Source: JBEBSD01 sp040394475
GTDB taxonomy: Bacteria > Bacteroidota > Bacteroidia > Cytophagales > Spirosomataceae
DNA: 31,128 nt
Reading direction: 5' to 3'
Assembly (NCBI GenBank): GCA_040394475.1
Contig: JBEBSD010000071.1
Location: 1 to 31,128, forward strand
The notes under the pieces were generated by a model, which was not told the DNA's origin, did no database searches, and saw only the letters and a list, made by a program, of their open reading frames with translations. Below, piece by piece: positions 16,631-25,310 of this stretch. How positions within the stretch are numbered: position 1 is the first letter of the stretch; every line of letters starts with the position of its first letter. The position numbers and the translations under genes were made by a program.

Positions 16631-16686
16631 CGCGTTTTCTTACACTTTTCCCTTCCGTTTCACTTCATCGTTTCTGAAATGAGGTG

Positions 16687-16717
16687 CAAATATGAGTGAT
16701 CAATATTTAAGATGCAA
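16687..16717 (-). promoter_or_regulatory. Bacteroidota-type promoter for tRNA-Glu
   Basis: On the minus strand TTG (16717-16715), a 20-base spacer and CATATTTG (16694-16687), one mismatch from TAnnTTTG, precede the tRNA by about 75 bases. The downstream sequence GCACCTC is the same as at the other tRNA-Glu promoter. Confidence 0.6.
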
Positions 16718-16786
16718 TAGGTACGTGCAAAAAAATATTTTTTTGCAGAAAAGCTGCCGGGAAGCCCGCCGAATGGCTACATTGAT

Positions 16787-16794
16787 TACTTTTG
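16787..16794 (+). promoter_or_regulatory. Candidate -7 element for the M14 peptidase gene
   Basis: TACTTTTG fits TAnnTTTG exactly and ends 29 bases before the ATG at 16824. No TTG is found at the expected -33 distance, so this is a partial match only. Confidence 0.35.
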
Positions 16795-16823
16795 ATTAGC
16801 CGCTTGCTTATCTGGTTGGATTT

Positions 16824-19331
16824 ATGCTGAGATCACTACTGATTCTGTTGTGTATTTGCTGTTCCGCGCTTTCAGGCCGTGGACAGGATCTTTCTCCTGA
16901 AGCCTATCTCGGCTATCCGATAGGGGAAAACTTCACGTACCATCACCGTATAGTGTCGTATGTGCAATGGCTGGCCGAAAAAGAACCGTCCCGGGTAAAA
17001 CTTATCCCCTATGGCACTAGTAATGAAGGGCGCCCGCTGATGGTTGTTGCGATCGGCTCTCCCGAAAACATAGGGCGACTGGATCGTATCCGTGAAGATC
17101 ACCTGAAGAGTATTGGCCTGCGGGAGGGGAATCCGGAACAAAAAACGCCGTTAATTGCCTGGTTGAGTTACAATGTCCACGGGGACGAAGCCGTGTCGTC
17201 GGAGGCGGCGATGCAGGTAATCAGCGAATTGCTGGATCCTGATCACCCGGTGTTCCCTGAGATTCTCACTAACACCGTTGTACTGGTTGACCCATGCCTG
17301 AATCCCGATGGCCACGAACGGTACGTCAACTGGTACCGGCAGGTGAAGGGAAAATATCCTGATCCGGCGGCCTTTTCCAGGGAGCACCGCCAGCCCTGGC
17401 CCGGCGGGCGTTATAACCATTACCTGGCCGACCTCAACCGCGACTGGGCCTGGCAGGTACACGAGGAAAGCCGCGCCCGGCTGCGGTTGTACCAGGAATG
17501 GATGCCGCACTTGCATGCCGATTTTCATGAAATGGGGCCCGGAAACTCTTATTATTTCCCTCCTGCGGCCCGACCGTTTCATGCCGACATTACCCCCTGG
17601 CAGCGCGAGTTTAATGAGCTGCTGGGAGAACATAACCGCCAGCATTTCGACCGCCATCACTGGTTATATTTTACCAAAAGGGATTTTGATTTGTTTTATC
17701 CCAGCTATGGGGATACCTGGCCTACCTATAACGGAGCCATCGGGATGACTTACGAACAGGCAGGCGGAGGACAGGCGGGGTTAGCGCTGGCCCGGGAAGA
17801 AGAAGGAGATACCCTTACACTGGCCCAACGGGTCGCACATCATGTCGCGGCGAGCCAGGCAACACTGGAGGCGCTCGCAGCCAATTCGACGCGTACCCGG
17901 AAAGAATTCAAAGACTTTTTTGCAAAGGCCGCCACAGATCCGGTGGGGAAATTCAAAACGTACGCGGTAAAAACCGCGGGGTTTGAAGGGAATGTAAAAG
18001 CGCTGTGTGAGTTGCTGGACCGCCAGGGAATCGTGTACGGGGTAGCCGGAAAACAGCTTTCAGTGAAAGGGACCGACCTGGCCCTGATGAAGGAAGAGCC
18101 CTTGCAGCTGGAAAAGGAAGACTTGCTGATTTCTGCTTACCAGCCTAAATCGGGATTGCTGAAAATAGTAATGGAACCGCGACCCGAGCTGGAAGATTCG
18201 CTGACATACGACATCACCAGCTGGGGGTTGGGACTGGTCTATGGGGTACATAGCTACGGCATAACCGGAAAGCTCGTTCCGGAAAAGCTCCCTGCCGCAG
18301 CGGGAGTTCAGCAAATGACAGGCCAGAAACCGTATGCCTACCTGGTTCGCTGGGAATCGTTCCGGGAAATGCAGCTGTTATCGGAACTATTGACGAAAAA
18401 AGTGAAAGTACGTACCACCAATCTGCCGTTTGAAACAGGTGACGGAGCCTTTCCTGCCGGAACACTTATTATTACCAGGGCAGGGAATGAAGCGCTGGGT
18501 GATCAGCTGGACCGGATGCTGTACGATATCTCGCAAAAACACCAGGTGACGCTTCATCCGGTTACGACCGGAATGGTGAAAACCGGCCCGGATTTCGGGG
18601 CGGATGAAGTGACGGTGATACGGCCGCCGCGTGTCGTGACTGTCGCAGGCCCGGGGGTTTCTCCGCTGGCTTTCGGAGAAGTGTGGCATTATTTTGATCA
18701 GCAAATCGGGTATCCCCTGACAATAGTAGACGTGAACCGGCTTCAAAACTTTTCCTGGGACCATACAGACGTGCTCATTCTACCGTCCGGACAGTATGGA
18801 GACCATCTGAACGAGCAGACTCTGAAGCAGCTGCAGGATTGGCTGACAAAGGGGGGACGGTTAATTGTCATGGAAGGGGCGTTGCGCCACTTCCTGGAAA
18901 GGCCGGGGTTTGAACTGGCCCTGAAGCCACTGGAGCAGAAGCGGAAAGAAGAACCGCTGAAATTGTTTGGGGACCGCCAGCGGGAAGCCGTAAGGTACGA
19001 AACGCCGGGAAGCATTTATGAGGTTACCTTGGATACTACGCATCCGTTGGCTTTCGGGTATGCAGGCAAAACGTATTATGCATCCGTTCGTCAGACCTAT
19101 CAGTATGCTTACCTGAAAAATGCGTGGAATGTCGGTGTCCTCGGTGAAGACGCTTACCGCGGCGGTTTTGTAGGGGACCGGGCGCAGCCCCGCTTGCAGC
19201 ACACACTTATCCTGGGGTGCCAGGAGGTAGGACGGGGAAGTGTTGTCTATATGGCGGATGACCCGCTTTTCCGGGGGTTTTGGTACAACGGCAGGTTGCT
19301 GTTCGGGAATGCCGTATTCCGCGGCCGGTAG
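16824..19331 (+). CDS. Secreted M14-family zinc carboxypeptidase-like protein
   Basis: An 835-residue exported metallopeptidase of the M14 (zinc carboxypeptidase) fold. It has a signal peptide (MLRSLLILLCICCSALSGRG). Zinc ligands are H119 and E122 in NVHGDE and H235 in DFHEMGPG; the catalytic Glu is probably E311 in MTYEQAGGG. LNPDGHERYVNWYR and LNRDWAW are further M14 hallmarks. The long C-terminal half includes a class I glutamine-amidotransferase-like segment (about 620-700, DVLILPSGQYGDHLNEQT then GGRLIVMEGALRHF) with no obvious catalytic Cys. It is the first plus-strand gene and is separated from the following susC by 529 bases, so it is probably expressed on its own. It would trim peptides or glycopeptides outside the cytoplasm; the substrate is unknown. 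Confidence 0.88.
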   Translation: MLRSLLILLCICCSALSGRGQDLSPEAYLGYPIGENFTYHHRIVSYVQWLAEKEPSRVKLIPYGTSNEGRPLMVVAIGSPENIGRLDRIREDHLKSIGLREGNPEQKTPLIAWLSYNVHGDEAVSSEAAMQVISELLDPDHPVFPEILTNTVVLVDPCLNPDGHERYVNWYRQVKGKYPDPAAFSREHRQPWPGGRYNHYLADLNRDWAWQVHEESRARLRLYQEWMPHLHADFHEMGPGNSYYFPPAARPFHADITPWQREFNELLGEHNRQHFDRHHWLYFTKRDFDLFYPSYGDTWPTYNGAIGMTYEQAGGGQAGLALAREEEGDTLTLAQRVAHHVAASQATLEALAANSTRTRKEFKDFFAKAATDPVGKFKTYAVKTAGFEGNVKALCELLDRQGIVYGVAGKQLSVKGTDLALMKEEPLQLEKEDLLISAYQPKSGLLKIVMEPRPELEDSLTYDITSWGLGLVYGVHSYGITGKLVPEKLPAAAGVQQMTGQKPYAYLVRWESFREMQLLSELLTKKVKVRTTNLPFETGDGAFPAGTLIITRAGNEALGDQLDRMLYDISQKHQVTLHPVTTGMVKTGPDFGADEVTVIRPPRVVTVAGPGVSPLAFGEVWHYFDQQIGYPLTIVDVNRLQNFSWDHTDVLILPSGQYGDHLNEQTLKQLQDWLTKGGRLIVMEGALRHFLERPGFELALKPLEQKRKEEPLKLFGDRQREAVRYETPGSIYEVTLDTTHPLAFGYAGKTYYASVRQTYQYAYLKNAWNVGVLGEDAYRGGFVGDRAQPRLQHTLILGCQEVGRGSVVYMADDPLFRGFWYNGRLLFGNAVFRGR

Positions 19332-19860
19332 CGGCTGCGCGCCGGCCTGTGTGCTATTCAAACCCCGGTGTACGGGTACCGGAATAATCCGGAAACAAGC
19401 GTGTTCTGTGATCCGGGATCCCCGGAATCAACATGAGGGCGCGTTGAAAACTAGCTCAAAATCAATCATTTTGACGAATGAATTCCTTGTCCAGGTAGTC
19501 ATCTGAGGCGAATTAATAATTCCTTAATGAAAAACCCGGATAAGAGATAGTCCTATTCGCGAGCAATCTTGTATTTATTCTGACAAATCCTCAGTTGGTT
19601 TTTCGCTGACCCCCGGAAGACCACATGTTTTTTAATTAAACTGATGAATCATTATGGCAGGAAACTAAAAGATAAACGTGAAATCCCCGGGAAAAACGGA
19701 ACATCAACCAGGGCAATTAACCAACTAAAAGCAATATGGAATAACACTTACTCGTCTCGTCGCGAACACAATTATTGCGGAATAGCAAAGTAGTTCGACA
19801 ACCTCGCATCAATTTGCCGTAAAACGTAGAAACAGCTTAATTAAACCAATCCAAAATCTA
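19332..19860 (+). promoter_or_regulatory. Long intergenic leader upstream of the second susC
   Basis: 529 bases without a coding frame. I see GC-rich small palindromes just after the peptidase stop (around 19364-19425, no T tract) and a perfect 13-base palindrome GAATTAATAATTC at 19510-19522. An A-rich stretch precedes the start codon. No exact TAnnTTTG box with a partner was found. It should hold the promoter and control sites for the susC-led operon, since no regulator gene is linked to it. Confidence 0.4.
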
Positions 19861-22800
19861 ATGAAAACTTCTATGTCAACCAATAGGAAGAGCATTTGCT
19901 TCCTCTTTAGTATCTGGCTCCTGTGGCCAAGCGGGGGCGACCTGCTGGCCTTTGGAAGCCGAATGGCGCCGAACGGGAACATCGCACAGGCAGAGCGTAC
20001 CGTTACAGGGAAGGTCACCGCTGAAAAAGACGGTACCGCACTGCCGGGCGTAAGTATTCTCGTAAAAGGGACTACCAATGGTACTTCAACCGATGTAAAT
20101 GGCAACTATTCGATCGTTGTAGCCGAGGGGACAAGCCAGGTATTGACCTTTTCCTATATCGGGTACACTTCTCAGGAACTGGCTATCGGAAACAGTTCCG
20201 TGCTCAATGTCAGCCTGGCAGAAAGCACAGAGATCCTGAGCGAGGTCGTGGTGACTTCCCTCGGGATGAAAAAAGAAAGAAGATCACTGGGGTATAACAT
20301 GTCTACGGTTACCGCAGACGAGATGGAAACCGCCGGTACTTCGAATGCCTTAAAAGCGCTCGAGTCAAAAGTGACTGGTGTTCAAATGAACAGCCTTACG
20401 TCCTCCCCGACTTCCTCTGTGATGTTCAATATCCGGGGCGCCTCCTCACTGGCGGGGATCATGAAGGGCCAGAACGGTAATATCAACAACGAAACGCAGC
20501 CACTGATCGTGGTGAACGGAATACCCCTGTCTTCCAACACCGTAGGTACAACCTCAGGGATCGATGCCGGGAATTTTATGACAACGATCAACCCGAATGA
20601 TATCGAAAGTATTTCCGTACTGAAAGGCGCCTCCGCATCTGCACTTTACGGATCGTCTGCCGGTAATGGCGTAATTCTTATTACCACTAAATCGGGAGCC
20701 GGAGCTAAAAAAGGAATCGGGGTGTCTGTCAACAGCGCCGTCTCCTTCGACAGAGGGTTCAGCGCGCCGCCCGTTCAAAGAACGTTTTTCCAGGGAGGTG
20801 AGGAAGGAGAGGCACAGACCGCAGATAAAAAGGGATTGGGCTGGCATATCGACGACAAAGTAAACAATAACACGCCGGTCTGGAGATGGAATATCGGAAC
20901 ACAGGAATGGGAAAAGTCGGTGCTGGAAGCACGCGGAGACCAGAACCCGTTGCTGGCTTTCCTCAGGACCGGCACGATGAACGATAATAACGTGGCGGTT
21001 ACCGGTAACTATGACAAAGGAAATTACCGGGTCAACCTGGGAAATATGACGCACAATGCTGTGGTTCCGGGCAACAAAACCGTCCGTAACACCGTTTCTT
21101 TCGACGCGCAGTATAAAGTTACCAACAACCTTTCAGTAAGTTCACAGGCGTCTTATTCCCGTACATTTGTACCGAACCAATCCCACGTGTACGGAAAAAG
21201 AGAAGACAATCCGCTGGCCCATGCGATGTCGATGCCTATCAATATGCCGAAAATGTCGGAGTGGAGAAACGCCGATACGTGGTTAACGGATTGGAATGGT
21301 ACGTATCAGAATACCCCTTATCTGAACAACCCCGGCGAGGGTCGGTTGAGCCGGGTAAACGCTGACGGTTTCGACAAAGCCATTGGGAAAAACGGACCGT
21401 ACTTCGCAGCTAACAATATCATCAGGACCTATGCGAAGGATAACGTGTTCGGAAGAGTGCAGCTGGACTGGAAAATAGGCCAGCCTTTCCTGTTTACCGT
21501 ACGTTCAGGGATTAACCATGAGAATTTTGTCTTTGAGCGCAAAACCCCCTGGGGATCTGAGCGGGTTGAAAAAGGCGGGTACGAGCAGGAGCATACCAAT
21601 AACATTAACGTAAGATCGGACGTGCTGCTTTCGTACAATAAGTACTTCCTGGATGACCAGCTTTCGATCGATGCCTTGGGTGGTTTCTCCTATAATTTTG
21701 GTGAGTCGAACCGGTCACGGTTCGGTGGCAACGAGCTGACAACCCCTAATGCATTCAATTTTAATGCACTGCCGGCCGGCGTAAGGCAAGCGGCCGAATT
21801 CAACAGAAACTACTCCGGCAGAAATTACGGAGCTTACGCCACGGCTACATTCGGCTGGCAGAATATGCTGTACCTCGAATTATCCGGAAGGAATGACTGG
21901 GTGGGTATCCTGCCGCATGAAAAAGACAACCATTTCTACCCGGGAGCCTCGTTAAGTTGGGTTGCTTCCGAGACATTCAGTATGGGAAGCGCGGTCAATT
22001 TTCTGAAACTGAGAGGAAGCTATGCCGAAACCGGGTACGGTATCGGGCGCCCTGTCAACCTGGACAGATACGGTATTTCAACAGATACCTGGAATGGGGT
22101 GACAATGGGATCGATATCGGGCGACCTGGTGGATGCCAATATCAACCCGGAACTGAACGTGACCAAGGAGATCGGGGTAGATTTCAGAGCCTTCAATAAC
22201 CGCGTAACGGGAGAGTTCACTGCGTATTCGAAACGCCACATCAACCAGATACAAAACCTTCCGGTAGTGGGCTCCTCGGGCTTCGGCTCCGTGCTGACGA
22301 ACATGGGATCTGTGAAATCTACCGGTATTGAGGCGTCCTTAACCGTAACGCCGGTCCGCAGCAAAGATTGGGAAGTCAATGTTACCGGTAACGTCAGTAC
22401 CTTCAAATCGGTGATCGAAGAGCTGGATTCCAGGTTCGATGAGAAATTTTATTCGTACCAGGGATCGGCTTTATTGCCGCTGTTCCAGGGGTCTCAGGTT
22501 GGAGATTTGTATGCTTCAGATCCGATAAGCTACATTAAAACCGGGAAGTACAAGGGGATGATGCTGATGGGTATCGAGGGGATTGTCGAGGAAGCCGTGA
22601 CCACTACTGATCATATCAGGAATAACGGTTACCTGGGCAATATGAACCCGAAGGCCATCATGGGCTTCAACGTCGATACCAAATACAAAAATTGGAGATT
22701 TAACGTGGTAACCAGCCTGAGGGTAGGCGGCGTGTTCATATCGGAAACACAAAAAATCATGATCGACGACGGTATGGCAGACATCAAGAAAATCTATGGT

Positions 22801-23394
22801 GATAAGTATGATGAATATTGGACAGGCGGCCGTTTTGCAGGCGGGCTGCCCAGTATGCCGAATCCGGATGATATGTTTACAGGAGAAGGATTTGAAGAAT
22901 ACCGGGAGAAGATGCAGAATTTTATGCCTTTGTACAACGGCGATCCCCGGTACTTCGGTTATTGGAATGGCGTGTTCATCGACCCGAACTATGGTGATCA
23001 ATCCAATATGACCCAGGAAGAGAAGCTCAGCCTTCCGGATGAGGCGTATATCAAAAACGGGGAAGATCCGCTCATGACGAATTATCTGCATCCTTATCAC
23101 ATGGAAGGACAGGAATTATGGTCCGGCGCCCAATTCAGGACCCACGATGCGACGTCCTTTAAAATAAAGGAAATTAACATTACCTATTACTTCAACAGGT
23201 CGGTTGTTGAAAAGCTTCGTTTGCAGGATGTGTACATTACCGCTTTCGCGAAAAATGTAATGTTCTGGGCGAAGAACAGGATGAATGAGGATCCCGAAAA
23301 TGCCTTCTACGATGGTATTTCGGGTATGGGAGTTGCACAGTTCGGGCTGCCGCCAATCCGCACCATGGGATTGAAGCTTGGGTTTAATTTTTAA
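19861..23394 (+). CDS. SusC/RagA TonB-linked outer-membrane transporter (no STN domain)
   Basis: A 1177-residue TonB-dependent channel. After the signal region (SICFLFSIWLLWPSGGDLLA) comes a carboxypeptidase-regulatory-like domain (about 47-120, VTGKVTAEKDGTALPGVSIL). The plug (about 128-280) starts SEVVVTSLGMKKERRSLGYN and ends NGVILITTKSG. The beta barrel ends in LKLGFNF. Unlike the transporter at 10372-13758 it has no STN domain and no neighbouring sigma/FecR pair, so it must be regulated in another way. SLGMKKERRSLGY is typical of SusC proteins paired with SusD-like_2 lipoproteins, which fits the next gene. It precedes GH109 and NagB-like genes, suggesting import of an amino-sugar-containing glycan. 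Confidence 0.95.
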   Translation: MKTSMSTNRKSICFLFSIWLLWPSGGDLLAFGSRMAPNGNIAQAERTVTGKVTAEKDGTALPGVSILVKGTTNGTSTDVNGNYSIVVAEGTSQVLTFSYIGYTSQELAIGNSSVLNVSLAESTEILSEVVVTSLGMKKERRSLGYNMSTVTADEMETAGTSNALKALESKVTGVQMNSLTSSPTSSVMFNIRGASSLAGIMKGQNGNINNETQPLIVVNGIPLSSNTVGTTSGIDAGNFMTTINPNDIESISVLKGASASALYGSSAGNGVILITTKSGAGAKKGIGVSVNSAVSFDRGFSAPPVQRTFFQGGEEGEAQTADKKGLGWHIDDKVNNNTPVWRWNIGTQEWEKSVLEARGDQNPLLAFLRTGTMNDNNVAVTGNYDKGNYRVNLGNMTHNAVVPGNKTVRNTVSFDAQYKVTNNLSVSSQASYSRTFVPNQSHVYGKREDNPLAHAMSMPINMPKMSEWRNADTWLTDWNGTYQNTPYLNNPGEGRLSRVNADGFDKAIGKNGPYFAANNIIRTYAKDNVFGRVQLDWKIGQPFLFTVRSGINHENFVFERKTPWGSERVEKGGYEQEHTNNINVRSDVLLSYNKYFLDDQLSIDALGGFSYNFGESNRSRFGGNELTTPNAFNFNALPAGVRQAAEFNRNYSGRNYGAYATATFGWQNMLYLELSGRNDWVGILPHEKDNHFYPGASLSWVASETFSMGSAVNFLKLRGSYAETGYGIGRPVNLDRYGISTDTWNGVTMGSISGDLVDANINPELNVTKEIGVDFRAFNNRVTGEFTAYSKRHINQIQNLPVVGSSGFGSVLTNMGSVKSTGIEASLTVTPVRSKDWEVNVTGNVSTFKSVIEELDSRFDEKFYSYQGSALLPLFQGSQVGDLYASDPISYIKTGKYKGMMLMGIEGIVEEAVTTTDHIRNNGYLGNMNPKAIMGFNVDTKYKNWRFNVVTSLRVGGVFISETQKIMIDDGMADIKKIYGDKYDEYWTGGRFAGGLPSMPNPDDMFTGEGFEEYREKMQNFMPLYNGDPRYFGYWNGVFIDPNYGDQSNMTQEEKLSLPDEAYIKNGEDPLMTNYLHPYHMEGQELWSGAQFRTHDATSFKIKEINITYYFNRSVVEKLRLQDVYITAFAKNVMFWAKNRMNEDPENAFYDGISGMGVAQFGLPPIRTMGLKLGFNF

Positions 23395-23428
23395 CGGGGC
23401 AACTATAAATTTCAAAACGACTAGCATT

Positions 23429-25153
23429 ATGATTAAGAAAATAAAATACCTTGCCTTAGGTTCTGTCATGATCCTCGGTGCATCCTGTTCCGACCAGTTG
23501 CGGATAGATGAACGGGAGACTTCCTTCGAAGTGAATTATTTTACCTATTCCCGGTATCAGTTGACGACGGCCATTGTAGATGTAGCCAAAGCCTACGGTA
23601 AAGCAGTGGAAGACGCACCAAAAGGACAGGCAGCGCTGTATTTTATGGATTGTTACAGCTCCGACCAGATCGGATCGTTTTATACGACTGCAGAACAGAA
23701 CTGGGACTTCCAGGGCGACAATGCCTACACCAAGCAGCTGAGGACGCTTGCCGCGATCAATAAGCTGGCAACGGACGAGGATAACATGGCAAACGTGGCG
23801 GCTGCGGATATCTTAAAAGCGGTTATCGGGGCTTACCTTACCGAGAAATACGGGAATATTCCGTTCACCGAAGCCAGCCAGGGAAGAGACGGGAACCTTT
23901 TTCCTGAATTCGATTCGCAGCAGGCTATCTATGAAAATTTGTTTGATCTGCTGAATAACGCCATTAGCATTTTGTCCAATCCTTCCAGCAAAGGGTTACC
24001 CCCGGATCACGACGTGCTTTTCAAGGGTGACAAAACCAAGTGGATTAAATTTGCGAACTCGCTGAAATTCCGCCTGATCATGCATTCTTACGATGCCTTT
24101 AAGAAAGCAGGTAAGGATCTGAGCGGTGAGCTGCAGGCGATCGCGAGCGGCAACAGCTACATGTCGACCGTAGCGGACAATGCTTCTCTCAGCTTTTCGG
24201 GCTCCGAGGAAAGGCAGGCCTGGTACTTGCAAACCAAATGGGGGACCGGGAATAAATATACCGAACAGAAACCCACGAAGTACCTGATCGATCAGATGGT
24301 GGCGCTGGACGACCCGCGGATGTACGTTATTTTTGCACCGGTGCTTTCTCCTATCTCAAGCAAGACGAGCGAAACCACCGAGGATATCAAGATAAACGGG
24401 TATACCTACAGCATCACTTATTATCCCTCCACGCTGTACCAGCCTTCGGACCTGGAAGCCTCCGGCAGGGATCTGGACGGTAGGGCGGTGACGGTTCCCT
24501 ATGAGCTGGATGCCATGTGGTTTGGATCTACCAACCCGCTGAGTGTCAATCTCCACTACGCAGGATCCGGGCTGCCGGGCGCCAACGGTTTTTACGACAA
24601 CCGTCGTATTACCGGGTTGTCGAAGCTGATCGCGGAAGCGAACGGTGATAACCTCAAAGCCGTTATAATGGAAGCGGATGAAATGGCTTTCCTGCTTGCT
24701 GAAGCCCGTCAGAGAGGGTTGATCTCGGCAGGATCCGTTAAGGAGTACTACGAGAACGGGATCAAATTGTCCTTCCAGAGATGGGGGGTGCAGGACGGTC
24801 AGAAGCCGGCGACCCATATCGGTTCGGACAGGATCATCGAAAACTTTAACGCGTATGTCGAAAAAGCCGGCGTAGCGTTGGACGGTACGGCTGCCGATCT
24901 CGATAAGATTGCGTTGCAGAAATGGCTTTCTATGCTGCTTACCAATCAGACGGAAGCCTATACCGATTTCAGAAGAACCGGCAAGCCTGCTTTCATTGGT
25001 AAAATAGCGCCTTCTTTCTCGACGTACGAATATCCGCAGCGATACGTATACCCGTTGGATGAGGCCAGCAATAACAGAGCCAACTATGAGGCAGCGGTAG
25101 CTTCACAGGGAGGAAAGGATCTGCCATCGGCAAAAATGTGGATTTTGGAATAA
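23429..25153 (+). CDS. SusD/RagB-type nutrient-binding lipoprotein (SusD-like_2 type)
   Basis: A 574-residue surface lipoprotein from ATG 23429, chosen because it starts a lipoprotein signal (MIKKIKYLALGSVMILGASC, lipidated C20). An in-frame upstream ATG at 23378 would overlap the susC end and place 17 unlikely residues before it. The helical region includes AVIGAYLTEKYGNIPFTEAS near 130-150, and the C-terminal part contains LLTNQTEAYTDFRRTGKPAF, both usual in the SusD-like_2 group. It lies 34 bases after the SusC stop and is followed by a strong terminator at 25180-25210, so the pair can be expressed apart from the enzymes downstream. Confidence 0.9.
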   Translation: MIKKIKYLALGSVMILGASCSDQLRIDERETSFEVNYFTYSRYQLTTAIVDVAKAYGKAVEDAPKGQAALYFMDCYSSDQIGSFYTTAEQNWDFQGDNAYTKQLRTLAAINKLATDEDNMANVAAADILKAVIGAYLTEKYGNIPFTEASQGRDGNLFPEFDSQQAIYENLFDLLNNAISILSNPSSKGLPPDHDVLFKGDKTKWIKFANSLKFRLIMHSYDAFKKAGKDLSGELQAIASGNSYMSTVADNASLSFSGSEERQAWYLQTKWGTGNKYTEQKPTKYLIDQMVALDDPRMYVIFAPVLSPISSKTSETTEDIKINGYTYSITYYPSTLYQPSDLEASGRDLDGRAVTVPYELDAMWFGSTNPLSVNLHYAGSGLPGANGFYDNRRITGLSKLIAEANGDNLKAVIMEADEMAFLLAEARQRGLISAGSVKEYYENGIKLSFQRWGVQDGQKPATHIGSDRIIENFNAYVEKAGVALDGTAADLDKIALQKWLSMLLTNQTEAYTDFRRTGKPAFIGKIAPSFSTYEYPQRYVYPLDEASNNRANYEAAVASQGGKDLPSAKMWILE

Positions 25154-25179
25154 CAGGTGGCATATAGTCGTCTATGTAG

Positions 25180-25210
25180 GGGTGCTGCTAGCGATAGCGG
25201 CACCCTTTTT
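25180..25210 (+). terminator. Intrinsic terminator after susD
   Basis: A 10-base-pair stem, GGGTGCTGCT (25180-25189) with AGCGGCACCC (25196-25205), including one G-T pair, has a six-base loop and is followed immediately by TTTTT. It lies 26 bases after the SusD stop codon and 100 bases before the GH109-like gene. It would lower or stop read-through into the enzyme genes. Confidence 0.88.
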
Positions 25211-25310
25211 CGCTAAGCAGGTTCAGACCCGTAATAATATTCGGTTGATTCCCGGGTATAATTAAAATATAATTGCAAATTTGAAAAATAACCTATTCCA
25301 ACCTTTACTT

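Noticed and set aside
19364..19425. Possible terminator after the M14 peptidase
   Set aside because: Several short GC palindromes exist but none has a stable long stem followed by a T tract.
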